Positions 28,697-37,986 of a stretch of 64,000 nucleotides of DNA are shown here, piece by piece. The position numbers and the translations under genes are program-made. How positions within the stretch are numbered: the stretch's first letter is position 1; the number at the start of each line of letters is the position of its first letter. The notes beneath the pieces were generated by a model. That model did not search any database, was not told the origin of the DNA, and saw nothing but the letters and a program-made list of their open reading frames with translations. Source of the DNA: Clostridium beijerinckii (GTDB taxonomy: Bacteria; Bacillota; Clostridia; Clostridiales; Clostridiaceae); contig NZ_CP073653.1 in assembly GCF_018223745.1 (NCBI RefSeq), positions 1,169,001 to 1,233,000 of the forward strand, in the 5' to 3' direction.

Positions 28697-29425
28697 ATGG
28701 CAAATATAGGTGCGTTTTTTGATTTAGATGGAACTTTATACAGAGAAGGACTAATAACAGAAGTATTTAAAAAGATGGTTAAATATGAAATTATAGGTTC
28801 AGAAAGATGGTATAATGATTTAAGGCCTTACTTTATGAAGTGGGATAAGAGGCAGGGTGATTATGATCAATACCTGTTGAAAATGATTGATATATATATT
28901 GAGTCAATTAAAGGATTACAGAAGTATCAAATGGAATATATAGCTAAGAAAGTTGTAGAACAAAAGGGCGATAGAGTATATACTTTTACGAGGGACAGAA
29001 TAAAGTGGCATCAAGCTAATAACCATACTCTAATTATAATATCTGGATCGCCTTCAGAACTTGTTGGAGAGATGGCCAAGAAATATGGCTTTACAGATTA
29101 TATAGGTGCAAAATATATTATAGATGATAAAAATGTATATACAGGGCAAGTTACACCAATGTGGGATAGTAAAAGTAAATCGAAGGCGATAAATGAATTT
29201 GTTAAAAAGTATGATATAGATTTAAACGATAGTTATGCATATGGAGATACAGCAGGCGATTATACTATGTTTAAAAATGTAAAACATCCTTATTGTATGA
29301 ATCCAACTAAAGAACTTTTGCAAAAAGTATTGAAAGATCGAGAATTAATAAAAAGAGTGAATGTTGTTGTTGAAAGAAAGGATGTAATATACAATTTGGA
29401 CATTGAGGATATACAATTCTTATAG
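28697..29425 (+). CDS. HAD-superfamily hydrolase (subfamily IB, SerB-like)
   Basis: 242 residues. Motif I is FFDLDGTLY with D9 as nucleophile and D11 as acid/base. Motif II is IISGSP, and motif III/IV is YGDTAGDYTMF. The helical cap of subfamily IB lies between motifs I and II. It is probably a phosphatase of a small phosphorylated metabolite. The next gene starts 15 nt after the stop, suggesting an operon. Confidence 0.87.
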   Translation: MANIGAFFDLDGTLYREGLITEVFKKMVKYEIIGSERWYNDLRPYFMKWDKRQGDYDQYLLKMIDIYIESIKGLQKYQMEYIAKKVVEQKGDRVYTFTRDRIKWHQANNHTLIIISGSPSELVGEMAKKYGFTDYIGAKYIIDDKNVYTGQVTPMWDSKSKSKAINEFVKKYDIDLNDSYAYGDTAGDYTMFKNVKHPYCMNPTKELLQKVLKDRELIKRVNVVVERKDVIYNLDIEDIQFL

Positions 29426-29439
29426 AAAAGAGTGATACT

Positions 29440-30189
29440 GTGATTATTCGTGAAAATAAGGTGAAGGTTGAAGAATATAGTGAAGAATTTATGATGAAGT
29501 CTCTAGATAAAGAATATACACCAGAAGAAATTATCTTCTTTGATTTAGAGCATTATGTATATAAGAAGCCTAAGTGTATTGGAGTATTTGGGGCGTGTGA
29601 GTATGATAAGAAAAATAATAATATTCTAGTAACCCAATATATGATTGAAGATAGAGATGAGGCGACACATATATTGTATCTCGCTAAAGAATATTTTATA
29701 AAGATGAAACAAAAAGGAAAAAAGGCCATTATCACTTTTTCAGGGAATAATGATTTTTCAGTTATTAATTATCTTTTCAAAGAAAATAATATATATTATA
29801 ATTTTAGTGAAGAATTTGATTCGATTGATATTCAAAAAGAATATGAAAAGAATAAAAAATTGTCTATTGGGCTTAAAAAGTTAGAAAAAGTTTTTGATAT
29901 TGTAAGAGAGGGAGAGGTAATCAGCGGATCTAATTTAGCTAAAACTTTTCACAAAGTTATGAAAGATAAAAGCTATTTCAAAAGAATGCCAGAAGAGAAA
30001 ATTGAAAAAATTCTTCTTTATAATGAGCAGGATGTTATAAATTTATATTATATATATGTAAATTGGAAAAAATATATTTATGAAGATATTATCGAAGAAG
30101 CTATCGCTGAAGATGAAGTTGAAGATTTAGAAAATCTAGAAGAAGAGTATGATATTCAAGAAAATTCATTGAATAATAATTCTAATTAA
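29440..30189 (+). CDS. RNase H-like (YprB-type) predicted exonuclease, GTG start
   Basis: 249 residues, starting with GTG at 29440. The first acidic pair is D35-x-E37 (IFFDLEHY). FSGNNDFSVINYLF and the late YNEQDVINLYYIY fit the DEDD-type RNase H-like fold of the YprB family (RNase_H_2). The C-terminus is strongly acidic. It is likely a nuclease acting with the preceding HAD gene's transcript, but the substrate is unknown. Confidence 0.72.
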   Translation: MIIRENKVKVEEYSEEFMMKSLDKEYTPEEIIFFDLEHYVYKKPKCIGVFGACEYDKKNNNILVTQYMIEDRDEATHILYLAKEYFIKMKQKGKKAIITFSGNNDFSVINYLFKENNIYYNFSEEFDSIDIQKEYEKNKKLSIGLKKLEKVFDIVREGEVISGSNLAKTFHKVMKDKSYFKRMPEEKIEKILLYNEQDVINLYYIYVNWKKYIYEDIIEEAIAEDEVEDLENLEEEYDIQENSLNNNSN

Positions 30190-30296
30190 TGACTGCAAAA
30201 TAAATAAGATAGAAATAAATAATTTAGAAATAAATAAATTTTATTTCTGATTTTTAAATGGCTCCAAGTTTTTGGGGTCTATTTTAATGCTTTAAG

Positions 30297-30345
30297 AACA
30301 CCTAGGATGCTTTTAATATAATGAAGCATCCTAGGTGTTGATTTA
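30297..30345. terminator. Bidirectional terminator
   Basis: A perfect 16-bp inverted repeat (AACACCTAGGATGCTT / AAGCATCCTAGGTGTT) between convergent genes, followed by T-rich DNA on the plus strand. Confidence 0.85.
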
Positions 30346-31224
30346 TTTTTTTGATATGTTAGAGCCGTCTGAGCAGATGACGATGGTTCCATCTTTATCT
30401 GTTCTATAAGTTTTTATATTGCTTTCATCTAATAATTTTGTAGTAATAGCATCAGGATGATTGTATATATTATCTTTACCTACAGATATAACTGCTATTG
30501 AAGGATTAACTTTTTTTAGAAAGTCTTTACTAGTAGAAGTTGAGGATCCGTGATGTCCCACTTTAAGCACATCTGCGCTGATATCTTCATTATTATTAAG
30601 AATTTCTTTTTCTACTTCCTTTTCGGCGTCACCAGTAAATAAAAAAGAAGTGTTACCATATTGAATTTTTATTACAGGAGAGTAGTTGTTTAAATTATCA
30701 TAAAAATCCTTATTAGGAGAGAAGACATTTACTTTAGTATTTTCACCTAAGTCAATAGAATTACTATTGTTTTTCAATACATGTACCTTTAAATTCTTAT
30801 TTTTTAAAGCATCTACCATGTCCTCAAAGCTTTTTGTAGTAGATTCAACTTTTGGAGAATAGAAAGTTCCTATACTATAAGTTTTTATTATATCATCCAT
30901 ATTACCAATATGGTCTTCATGTGGATGAGTTGCAATTACATAATCTAATTTATTTAAGTTTAGCCCTGATAAATAGTTAAAAAGTTTTCTTCTATCAGAT
31001 TTAGGCCCAGAATCTATTAAAAGATTTTTGTTATTTACTTGAACGAGAATGCAATCGCCTTGGCCTACATCTATATAATGAACGAACATCTTGTTTATAT
31101 CAGCGTTATTGGCTTTATTTGAATTGAATTTTGTAAGGCCACAACTTACTATGGAAAATGAAAATAATAGAATTGCAAGAAAAGTTAATAAATATTTTTT
31201 TACATTATACTTATTTTTGTTCAT
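30343..31224 (-). CDS. ComEC-type metallo-beta-lactamase lipoprotein
   Basis: 293 residues. A lysine-rich N-terminus, a hydrophobic segment and a lipobox with the modified Cys at residue 28 (FSIVSC) point to an extracellular lipoprotein. The metal motif HPHEDH is at residues 100-105, followed by FLFTGDAEKEVEKEIL and KVGHHGSSTSTS, as in the MBL domain of ComEC/Rec2. The ComEC membrane domain is absent, so this is the stand-alone form; a nuclease or phosphodiesterase role is possible. AAGGAG precedes the ATG. Confidence 0.87.
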   Translation of the reverse strand: MNKNKYNVKKYLLTFLAILLFSFSIVSCGLTKFNSNKANNADINKMFVHYIDVGQGDCILVQVNNKNLLIDSGPKSDRRKLFNYLSGLNLNKLDYVIATHPHEDHIGNMDDIIKTYSIGTFYSPKVESTTKSFEDMVDALKNKNLKVHVLKNNSNSIDLGENTKVNVFSPNKDFYDNLNNYSPVIKIQYGNTSFLFTGDAEKEVEKEILNNNEDISADVLKVGHHGSSTSTSKDFLKKVNPSIAVISVGKDNIYNHPDAITTKLLDESNIKTYRTDKDGTIVICSDGSNISKK

Positions 31225-31519
31225 AAAAAAGTTGTCTCCTTGATTACATAGTTTTAATATAATTCTACCATTTAAGGAAATGTAATGGAAACAAAATTAT
31301 TCTAAATGCAAGCAAAAGAAAAATAAAAAGTTAAAATAAAACACGAACAAAATTGTAAAAAGACGATATAATATTCATATAATGAGCTTTCTGAGCTTTT
31401 TTATAGCATAGTCAGATAGGGGTGGAGGAATTAACTTTGTTGAATTTTAATTTAAGAAATTTCTTATGAACTCGAGTTATTTTTAGATGAAAAAAACTTT
31501 AAAATGAAAAATGCAAAGG

Positions 31520-31547
31520 TTGAATATTGCAAAAAGTATGATATAAT
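31520..31547 (+). promoter_or_regulatory. Promoter of the PEPCK-like gene
   Basis: TTGAAT (31520-31525), 16-nt spacer, TATAAT (31542-31547). It places the transcript start at about 31554 and so favours the ATG at 31622 over the frame's first ATG at 31559. Upstream DNA (31225-31519) shows no gene. Confidence 0.6.
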
Positions 31548-31621
31548 TATTTCAATATGTGGAATTTGAAAAGAAAAATGCAATATTTAAATATGAAAAA
31601 ATTCATATGGGGGGCCATGAA

Positions 31622-33373
31622 ATGAAGAAAGAATTTTCTATGAGTAATGACAAAGTGATGATAAACTTTACAGCAAAGTACTGTAATAGCTTTGAGGCTA
31701 TACTAGAAAGTGATGGATTTAGACGAATTTTAGAAGTTTATCTAAGAAGAGCTAAAAAGAAAAATTCAGTAGCATACAGATATTTAAGTAAGACATTAGA
31801 TACAGATAGTCTTATAGATATTAGAAGAGATTTAACTGTAGTAATAAAATATTTAACAGTTATGAGTGTTGAGGAAATTATAGAGATTAGTGACTCATAT
31901 TCGAAACTATTAGAGGATAGGGACAAGTTTGTAGTATTTATAGAAGATTTCTATTTATTTTGGAGAAAGCTTGAAAGATATACAATAGTTCATAGATATA
32001 AGGTTCAACAAGGCCTTGCAGCAGTTAGTTTTACAGAAGCAAATGCTAACTTTTCTACATTAATTCTAAGTTTGTACAGAAAAATTGAACAGCATGTTGC
32101 AGGATATCAGCCAAAAGTTTATAGACAAATACCAGCTGGTGGAAATGCCTGCATAATGATTCATGAAATGGAATGGGTAAGACCAAATGGATATGAAGCT
32201 TTAGAGGAAGTACCATTTATTGATCATATACTTTTAGAAACACCATTTATAACTTATCCTAAAAAGAATACAAGAGATGGAATGTTCACAGAGATAAAAT
32301 ATAATCCATTAAAGTATGCACAAATAAATAAAGAGCATTGGTTTTGTTATCCAGCTAAGATAGGCGGGTTACTTACTTTTATTTATTTCCATAGAGATTT
32401 TATGGAACATGGAATAACTTTATGTAATCTGTTCGAGATGGCTAGAAGTGAAGAAACAAGGGGAAGAAAGCCAGACATTATTTATGTATATGGAGCTAAA
32501 GATAACGATGAAGATCTAAAAACAGTGTTCTTTGATGATGTTCAAAATGATATAATGCTTGGATATGTAAATCATTCAGAAAAGATAGATTATTTTGGGT
32601 ATATAAAGAAGATGACATTAACATTATACAACTTAATAATGATAAAGAGAGGATATTTGCCAATACATGGTTCAATGGTGAATATTATTTTAAAAAGCGG
32701 AGATGAAGCTAATGTTGTTATCATGGGAGATAGCGGAGCTGGTAAATCTGAAAGTTTAGAAGCTTTTCGTAGTTTAAGCGAAGATTATATTTCAGATATG
32801 ACTATTATCTTTGATGATATGGGAACTTTTAAAATAGAGGATGGATTAATTAATGGATATGGAACTGAGATTGGTGCATTTGTCCGATTAGATGACTTAG
32901 ATCAAGGATACGCCTTTAAAGAAATGGATAGAAGTATATTTATGAATCCGGATAAGGTCAATGCTAGACTTGTAGTACCAGTAGCATCATATAAGGAAAT
33001 ATCAAAGGGACATCCAATAGACTTTTTCTTCTATGCTAATAACTACGACGGCGTTAATGAAGGAGAAAAATATTTAGATTACTTTAAAACTCCAGAGGAA
33101 GCCATTAAAGTATTTAAAGCAGGTGCTAGAATGGCGAAGGGAACAACAACGGAGAAGGGCTTAGTAGAGTCATTTTTTGCAAATCCATTTGGGCCAGCGC
33201 AAAAGCAGGATGAAACAAATATTCTTATAGAAAAATATTTTAATACAATGTTTGAAAATGGACAAGTAAAAGTTGGACAAATTAGAACTTGTTTAGGTGT
33301 AAAAGGGCAAGAAAAAAATGGGCCAAGAAATGCAGCTATAGAATTATTCGATGAAATTAAAAAGATGAAATAA
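31622..33373 (+). CDS. PEPCK/HPr-kinase-like P-loop protein of unknown substrate
   Basis: 583 residues. A P-loop GDSGAGKSE is at residues 369-377, near the PEPCK (GxSGTGKT) and HPr-kinase (GxSGxGKSE) patterns, with an acidic pair following (IIFDDMG). The C-terminal part (AKGTTTEKGLVESFFANPFGP) echoes ATP-PEPCK's TERGVTEP...CFGAPF region. The N-terminal ~350 residues match nothing I recognise. I chose ATG 31622 because GGGGG lies 8-9 nt ahead. It is unlikely to be the ordinary gluconeogenic enzyme, given the long novel N-terminus. Confidence 0.6.
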   Translation: MKKEFSMSNDKVMINFTAKYCNSFEAILESDGFRRILEVYLRRAKKKNSVAYRYLSKTLDTDSLIDIRRDLTVVIKYLTVMSVEEIIEISDSYSKLLEDRDKFVVFIEDFYLFWRKLERYTIVHRYKVQQGLAAVSFTEANANFSTLILSLYRKIEQHVAGYQPKVYRQIPAGGNACIMIHEMEWVRPNGYEALEEVPFIDHILLETPFITYPKKNTRDGMFTEIKYNPLKYAQINKEHWFCYPAKIGGLLTFIYFHRDFMEHGITLCNLFEMARSEETRGRKPDIIYVYGAKDNDEDLKTVFFDDVQNDIMLGYVNHSEKIDYFGYIKKMTLTLYNLIMIKRGYLPIHGSMVNIILKSGDEANVVIMGDSGAGKSESLEAFRSLSEDYISDMTIIFDDMGTFKIEDGLINGYGTEIGAFVRLDDLDQGYAFKEMDRSIFMNPDKVNARLVVPVASYKEISKGHPIDFFFYANNYDGVNEGEKYLDYFKTPEEAIKVFKAGARMAKGTTTEKGLVESFFANPFGPAQKQDETNILIEKYFNTMFENGQVKVGQIRTCLGVKGQEKNGPRNAAIELFDEIKKMK

Positions 33374-33377
33374 GTAT

Positions 33378-33542
33378 TAAGGCACAATCAAATAAATAAA
33401 AAGTCCATTTGCCAGCCTATTTCCCATTATGCTACGTTGGAAAATCGACCTAATAGACCCGCTATGAGGGCAATTTGTCGCATTGCCTAATGAAAAATAT
33501 CTATGGCAACTTTGGACTTATTATTTATTTTAATGTGCCTAA
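33378..33542. repeat. Family D palindrome
   Basis: Outer arms AGGCACAATCAAATAAATAA (from 33380) with AAGTCCA, and TGGACTTATTATTTATTTTA ending TGTGCCT (33541). Inner arms are TTTGCCA and TGGCAAC. The middle (about 33410-33500) is less A/T-rich than its surroundings. Only one copy was seen in the window. Confidence 0.7.
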
Positions 33543-33580
33543 AAGAGATTAAGGTAAAGCATTTACCTTAATCTCTTTTT
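33541..33580. terminator. Bidirectional terminator overlapping a gene end
   Basis: AAAAGAGATTAAGGTAAA (33541-33558) and TTTACCTTAATCTCTTTT form an 18-bp perfect stem with a 3-nt loop. Its right arm includes the stop codon of the minus-strand gene at 33568. Confidence 0.9.
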
Positions 33581-34326
33581 AATTTATCTCTTAAAGCCTT
33601 AAAAATATTTAAAGATCTATAAGAAATACTTGAAAAGTTTTGTCTTGATTGTCTATTATATAAATTCATTTTTAGCTTACTGAAAAATGATTCAAAGTGT
33701 CTAATCCTACCAACAGCTTTTTCTTTTGTAAAATTCAATAATGAACTTGGTTTATCAAATAAAAAATTAGCTGGCACAAATTGAAATGCAAAAGACATTT
33801 TTTCAAATTGCATTAAAGAAGCTATAGTTAAACTAAAATCAATAAGATAATAAATAATAATAAAGAAAATAAATACCTCACCAAGTGTTTTGGGAATATT
33901 ATTGATTATGTTTACCACTATAGGATGTATTATCTTAATTATGCCTACCTCACCAACTCCCCAGAGTAGAGAATAAAGTAAACAAACACGACCATGTATA
34001 TTAAATGGATCGTCAGTATAATCCCACCACTTTGTCTTAAATGCTTTTTCTAATACAAAACCAGTAATATATTCTAAGACTGTTGTAAAGAAACAGGCTA
34101 AGAAGAATAAGGCGAAAATATTATGTTTGTAGTTATCAAGAAAGACTACAAGAAATAAGACACCAAATCCATATATAGGACAAAAGGGACCATATAAAAA
34201 TCCTCTATTAACAAACCTACGTTCATTTTTAAAATAATACAAGACTTCGAGGCACCAGCCAGCAAATGAATAGAATACAAAAAAATATATTAAATTATAA
34301 AAATTAAAATTTAATACTGTACGCAA
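33568..34326 (-). CDS. Putative ABC-transporter type IV membrane protein (CmpB/DUF1113 family), TTG start
   Basis: 252 residues with five to six hydrophobic helices. Family pattern at the N-terminus: FAGWCLEVLYYFKNERRFVNRGFLYGPFCPIYG, with a later EYITGFVLEKAFKTKWWDY. The start codon is TTG, with AGGAGG 11 nt ahead. No function is established for the family and there is no partner ATPase beside it. Confidence 0.75.
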   Translation of the reverse strand: MRTVLNFNFYNLIYFFVFYSFAGWCLEVLYYFKNERRFVNRGFLYGPFCPIYGFGVLFLVVFLDNYKHNIFALFFLACFFTTVLEYITGFVLEKAFKTKWWDYTDDPFNIHGRVCLLYSLLWGVGEVGIIKIIHPIVVNIINNIPKTLGEVFIFFIIIYYLIDFSLTIASLMQFEKMSFAFQFVPANFLFDKPSSLLNFTKEKAVGRIRHFESFFSKLKMNLYNRQSRQNFSSISYRSLNIFKALRDKLKRD

Positions 34327-34545
34327 ATGTATACTAACCTCCTAGTAAAATATAAGTATTAATAATTTATTCCATTATATATCAAAACATAGCTAAAGAA
34401 ATATTAATTTTACATTAAAAATTTCTTATCACTATGTATAAAGCTTAAGTATAAATAAATATTATATTGAGATTAGCAGCGATAGAATTAGCGTTTAAGT
34501 CATTTTTATTTTAACAAATATAATATTAATATTTATTATGCTGCA

Positions 34546-34746
34546 TTATACTCTAGATCTTTCTTGAACGAAAAAAGAGATAGAATATAAACTAGCAATT
34601 CCAACTAAACAATAAATTATTGTAGATAACATTGAAAAACTTCCAAAAAGGAAATCTACTAAGTTAAATCTAAAAAAACCTATTAAGCCCCAATTAATGC
34701 CGCCTATAATTATAAGGGCAAGTGAAATTGAATTTAAAATTTTCAT
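34546..34746 (-). CDS. Small membrane protein, DUF378 family
   Basis: 66 residues with two hydrophobic helices. The family pattern ALIIIGGINWGLIGFFRFNLVDFLFG is plain. I chose the ATG at 34746 because AAGGAGTG sits ~8 nt before it; a GTG three codons upstream is too close to that site. Function unknown. Confidence 0.8.
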   Translation of the reverse strand: MKILNSISLALIIIGGINWGLIGFFRFNLVDFLFGSFSMLSTIIYCLVGIASLYSISFFVQERSRV

Positions 34747-34820
34747 AAAAAACACACTCCTTATTATAAGATACCTTTAGTATGTATATAAAAATGTGTT
34801 TTTATTCTATTTTTTTATAA

Positions 34821-35291
34821 TTATTCTAATGATATATTTCTGTCTATAGGTTGAGATAGAGAAATAAATGTATCAGTTCTTTGTACTCCATCAATGTTAT
34901 TTATCTTGTTAAGTAAAACATTCTGCAAATCTAAAATATTAGCACATACAACTTTAGCAAACATAGAATAATCACCAGTAGTTAGATGCAATTCAACTAC
35001 TTCCTTTATGTTTGACATTTGGTCAAATACATAGTTAAAAGAAGATGTTTTATCAACATAGATACCTACAAAACAACATACATCGTATCCTAGCTTAGGA
35101 AGGTTTAAAATTATTCTAGAACCTTTTATTATTCCTAGATCTTCCATTTTCTTCATTCTTACATGAATAGTACCACCGCTTACGTGGCATATTCTGGCAA
35201 TCTCCAAGTAAGGAGTTCTACAATCTTTTATTAATAAGTCAAGTATTTGTAAATCTAATTCATCTAAATGATTATTTGAAATTAAATTCAT
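34821..35291 (-). CDS. Lrp/AsnC-family transcriptional regulator
   Basis: 156 residues. An N-terminal winged helix (LDLQILDLLIKDCRTPYLEIARICHVSGGTIHVRMKKM) is followed by an RAM ligand-binding domain (VELHLTTGDYSMFAKVV). It probably senses an amino acid; asnB and ilvE elsewhere in the window are plausible targets, but no link is shown. GAGGTG precedes the ATG. Confidence 0.9.
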   Translation of the reverse strand: MNLISNNHLDELDLQILDLLIKDCRTPYLEIARICHVSGGTIHVRMKKMEDLGIIKGSRIILNLPKLGYDVCCFVGIYVDKTSSFNYVFDQMSNIKEVVELHLTTGDYSMFAKVVCANILDLQNVLLNKINNIDGVQRTDTFISLSQPIDRNISLE

Positions 35292-35539
35292 TATATCACC
35301 TCATATCTTTTATATCATATACTTTTTCTATTTTATCAAATATACGCGAATAATTAAAGATAAAACTATAAATTTGTTAAAAAAAAATTATAATATTGAT
35401 ATTTTAATAAAAATTATTACTTTTTGATTACAATGTATACTGATGAAATCAACACCAATTAAAAGGAATGCTTGATAATAGTTTATATATAAATTATCAT
35501 TAACCATATAGACTTTTTTATAGGAGGATATGTGAGTAG

Positions 35540-35860
35540 ATGAATCTTTTTACATCAATTATTTTATTTGTAGTAATGCTTCTTGTTATATTTGTAGCTT
35601 ATGCATTATGCAAAAAATTTATATTTGGTAAAGTGCGTATAAATAAGTGGATACCTTTAGCGATAGCTGCAGTATTATTTGCGGCCCAAATATTCGTAGG
35701 TGCATCAAATACTTATATTTCAAGTGGATTATCTATTTTTGCAGTTCTATTTTTCTTATGGTTCATGGATATTACACAAAGAGGCGGACTTAAGAAAAAA
35801 GAAAAGCAAATAGTGATTAAGCCAAAAGCTAAACCAAATAGAGTTAAAAAAAATAAATAG
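35540..35860 (+). CDS. Uncharacterised small membrane protein
   Basis: 106 residues with three hydrophobic helices (about 5-25, 37-55, 62-77) and a lysine-rich cytoplasmic tail (KPKAKPNRVKKNK). AGGAGG lies ahead of the ATG. No family recognised. It diverges from the Lrp gene across a 250-bp gap, so the regulator may control it (inference). Confidence 0.65.
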   Translation: MNLFTSIILFVVMLLVIFVAYALCKKFIFGKVRINKWIPLAIAAVLFAAQIFVGASNTYISSGLSIFAVLFFLWFMDITQRGGLKKKEKQIVIKPKAKPNRVKKNK

Positions 35861-35868
35861 AAACATAG

Positions 35869-35935
35869 AAAAGAAATAGAATGTATGATTTATAACAATG
35901 TAAATGTTTTGAAATTATATATTCTATTTCTTTTT
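35869..35935 (+). terminator. Probable terminator
   Basis: AAAGAAATAGAAT and ATTCTATTTCTTT pair exactly around a ~38-nt loop, followed by T-rich DNA. Only weak evidence because of the loop length. Confidence 0.5.
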
Positions 35936-35955
35936 ATATGAATTATTTTTTTAAG

Positions 35956-36065
35956 AATATATATGCGTTGCAAAAAATCTTCATCATAATTCTAAAAATA
36001 TTGCAAGAATTTTAGCTGTAATTGTGCATAGTGAATTATGAATTGCTAATTGCAACATATATATT
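35956..36065. repeat. Family C element, copy 2
   Basis: Begins ATATATATGCGTTGCAAAAA and ends AATTGCAACATATATATT. It contains CTTCATCATAATTCT and AATATTGCAAGAATTTTAGC as in copies 3 and 4. It lies between the small membrane gene's terminator and the PHP gene's 3' end. Confidence 0.8.
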
Positions 36066-36083
36066 TTAAGTATATAAACAATA

Positions 36084-37094
36084 TTATTCTTGACCTCTAA
36101 AAATGGGAGAACTAATAGCGATTTTGTTATTATCCAGTGCTATCTTTATTACATACCACAACTCAGTTTTTAAGGGCTCGTGAGAATACAAGTATTTTAC
36201 TTTATTTAAATTCAAGTTAGATATTTTTTTTATTATAGTCCCACCAGTAGATATTATATCAATTTCTAATATTTTGTGATTAGGATCATGGGCAAAAATT
36301 GAAAATTGTAAATTATCATCTTCCATAGGTATAATATCGCCCATAAATTCATTATTTATTGTAAAGTACATAGTTAAAGTTCTGGATTCTGTTGAATAAG
36401 TGTGTCGTTTTCTAAAAGCGTCGACTAGAGACTGAGTTGTAAGCTCTTCTGCAATTATACATGTTAAATTTTCATCGTCACCAAAGTTTAATCTATGATT
36501 ATCCTGACCATTGATTGCGCCTAGTTTCCAGTTTTTATCGAGTAAATGGTAATAATATTTTTCATATCTTAAATACTTGTTTGGATAAGATCCATTTCCA
36601 ACTTCTATTGAAGTTATTAGTTTATTTAAAATAGAGTTGTATTCTAAATATGTTATTGTTTTGTGGGGATGGTTAATTGAAATAAATGCATTAGGATTAT
36701 TAAGCATCCATAAAACTAATAGTTGCATATTATTTACTGTTCCAGTAAAGAACCTGTTTGGATTTACTACATTAATGTCTCCAAACGGATTAGTTTTGCT
36801 TTCAAAACCAACCACAGCTAAAAAGTTTTCATGTTTTTTATTATAACGAACAGTTAAATATTTTAGAGCATCCCATCTACTTAGCTCAGAGCTTTTTACT
36901 TTTATTGTTTTTGTTAAATGATTATTATGGTCTGTTAATATAAGGAAATTAAGGCCGTTATGTCGTGCATAATCAAATGCTTCAATTGGAGTTCCATGTC
37001 CAGTGGAAAAATTGCAATGGGCATGAGGAATTCCATAGTAAAAATTCAGATCATCTATATTAAGCTTATTTTTAGGTGATTTTTTTTTTCCCAA
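36084..37094 (-). CDS. PHP-domain metal-dependent hydrolase (CehA/McbA-like), TTG start
   Basis: 336 residues. PHP motifs: YGIPHAHCNFSTGHG, FLILTDHNNHL, and ISINHPH later. The C-terminal ~90 residues form a beta domain, as in CehA/McbA-type hydrolases. The start is TTG, with AGAGGT 7 nt ahead. A phosphoesterase or similar activity is likely; the substrate is unknown. Confidence 0.8.
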   Translation of the reverse strand: MGKKKSPKNKLNIDDLNFYYGIPHAHCNFSTGHGTPIEAFDYARHNGLNFLILTDHNNHLTKTIKVKSSELSRWDALKYLTVRYNKKHENFLAVVGFESKTNPFGDINVVNPNRFFTGTVNNMQLLVLWMLNNPNAFISINHPHKTITYLEYNSILNKLITSIEVGNGSYPNKYLRYEKYYYHLLDKNWKLGAINGQDNHRLNFGDDENLTCIIAEELTTQSLVDAFRKRHTYSTESRTLTMYFTINNEFMGDIIPMEDDNLQFSIFAHDPNHKILEIDIISTGGTIIKKISNLNLNKVKYLYSHEPLKTELWYVIKIALDNNKIAISSPIFRGQE

Positions 37095-37122
37095 AGTTAT
37101 TACCTCTAAAAATTATTTATAG

Positions 37123-37170
37123 TATATATATATTGCAATGCACAATGCACAATTCACAATTAATAATTAA
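37123..37170. repeat. Partial family C end
   Basis: TATATATATTGCAATGCACAATGCACAATTCACAATTA repeats the end of family C copy 4, then stops. The other end is missing, so it is a remnant. Confidence 0.5.
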
Positions 37171-37277
37171 TTATGGTTTAAATTATTATTTTATTTCGTA
37201 TTTCTAAAGTGAGCAAAATAATGACAATAAGTGAATGTAATGTTAAAATAACCTTAGTGTTTAGTGAGGTGATTGTT

Positions 37278-37778
37278 ATGGTGAAAATTTATAAAGACAA
37301 AAAACCTGTTTTGGATAGCGATATTTATATTTCAGAAACTGCAGTAATTATTGGAGACGTAACACTTAAGAAAAATGCGAATATATGGTTTGGTGCTGTT
37401 ATAAGAGGTGATGAAGCATCAATAACTATAGGAGAAAATACAAACATCCAAGAAAATTGTGTGGTACATGTTGATTATGGATATAATACAGTTATAGGAG
37501 ATGGTTGTACTATAGGGCATGGCGCAATAATCCATGGATGCACCATTAAAAATAATGTTTTAGTAGGTATGGGATCAATAATATTAAATGGAGCAAAAAT
37601 AGGCAATAATACAATTATAGGAGCAGGAAGTTTAATAACTCAAAATAAAGAATTTGAAGATGGCGTTTTGATACTTGGAAATCCAGCAAAAGTGATACGA
37701 AAGTTAACACAAGAAGAAATTGAAGGAATTAAGAAATCATATATAAGTTATCTGGAATTGAGTAAAGATTTCAAGTAA
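37278..37778 (+). CDS. Gamma-carbonic anhydrase family protein
   Basis: 166 residues of left-handed beta-helix hexapeptide repeats. RGDEASITIGENTNIQENCVVH and IGHGAIIHGC supply the histidine zinc ligands. I chose ATG 37278, which has GAGGTG ahead; an upstream frame to 37209 lacks a ribosome site. Members are either carbonic anhydrases or acyltransferase-like (YrdA/PaaY type). Confidence 0.87.
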   Translation: MVKIYKDKKPVLDSDIYISETAVIIGDVTLKKNANIWFGAVIRGDEASITIGENTNIQENCVVHVDYGYNTVIGDGCTIGHGAIIHGCTIKNNVLVGMGSIILNGAKIGNNTIIGAGSLITQNKEFEDGVLILGNPAKVIRKLTQEEIEGIKKSYISYLELSKDFK

Positions 37779-37986
37779 TTTAGATTTAACATGTTTTATA
37801 TAAAGAAAAGATACAAGTTATTATCATATTGTGTAGTAATAAATTTACATTCAAGGTTCTAGTAAGGTGAGTACCCAATTGATGATAGCAATGTAGAAAG
37901 TTAATTTCAATATATAGAATGATCAAGAAAAGTAATAAAGAAGATAACATCGATTAAGTTGTTATGATTAATGGAGGAAATTAAAA

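Noticed and set aside
31436-31470. Short leader peptide (about 10 codons, TTG start after GTGGAGG)
   Set aside because: A ribosome site is present, but it is too short to support and there is no attenuator structure linked to it.
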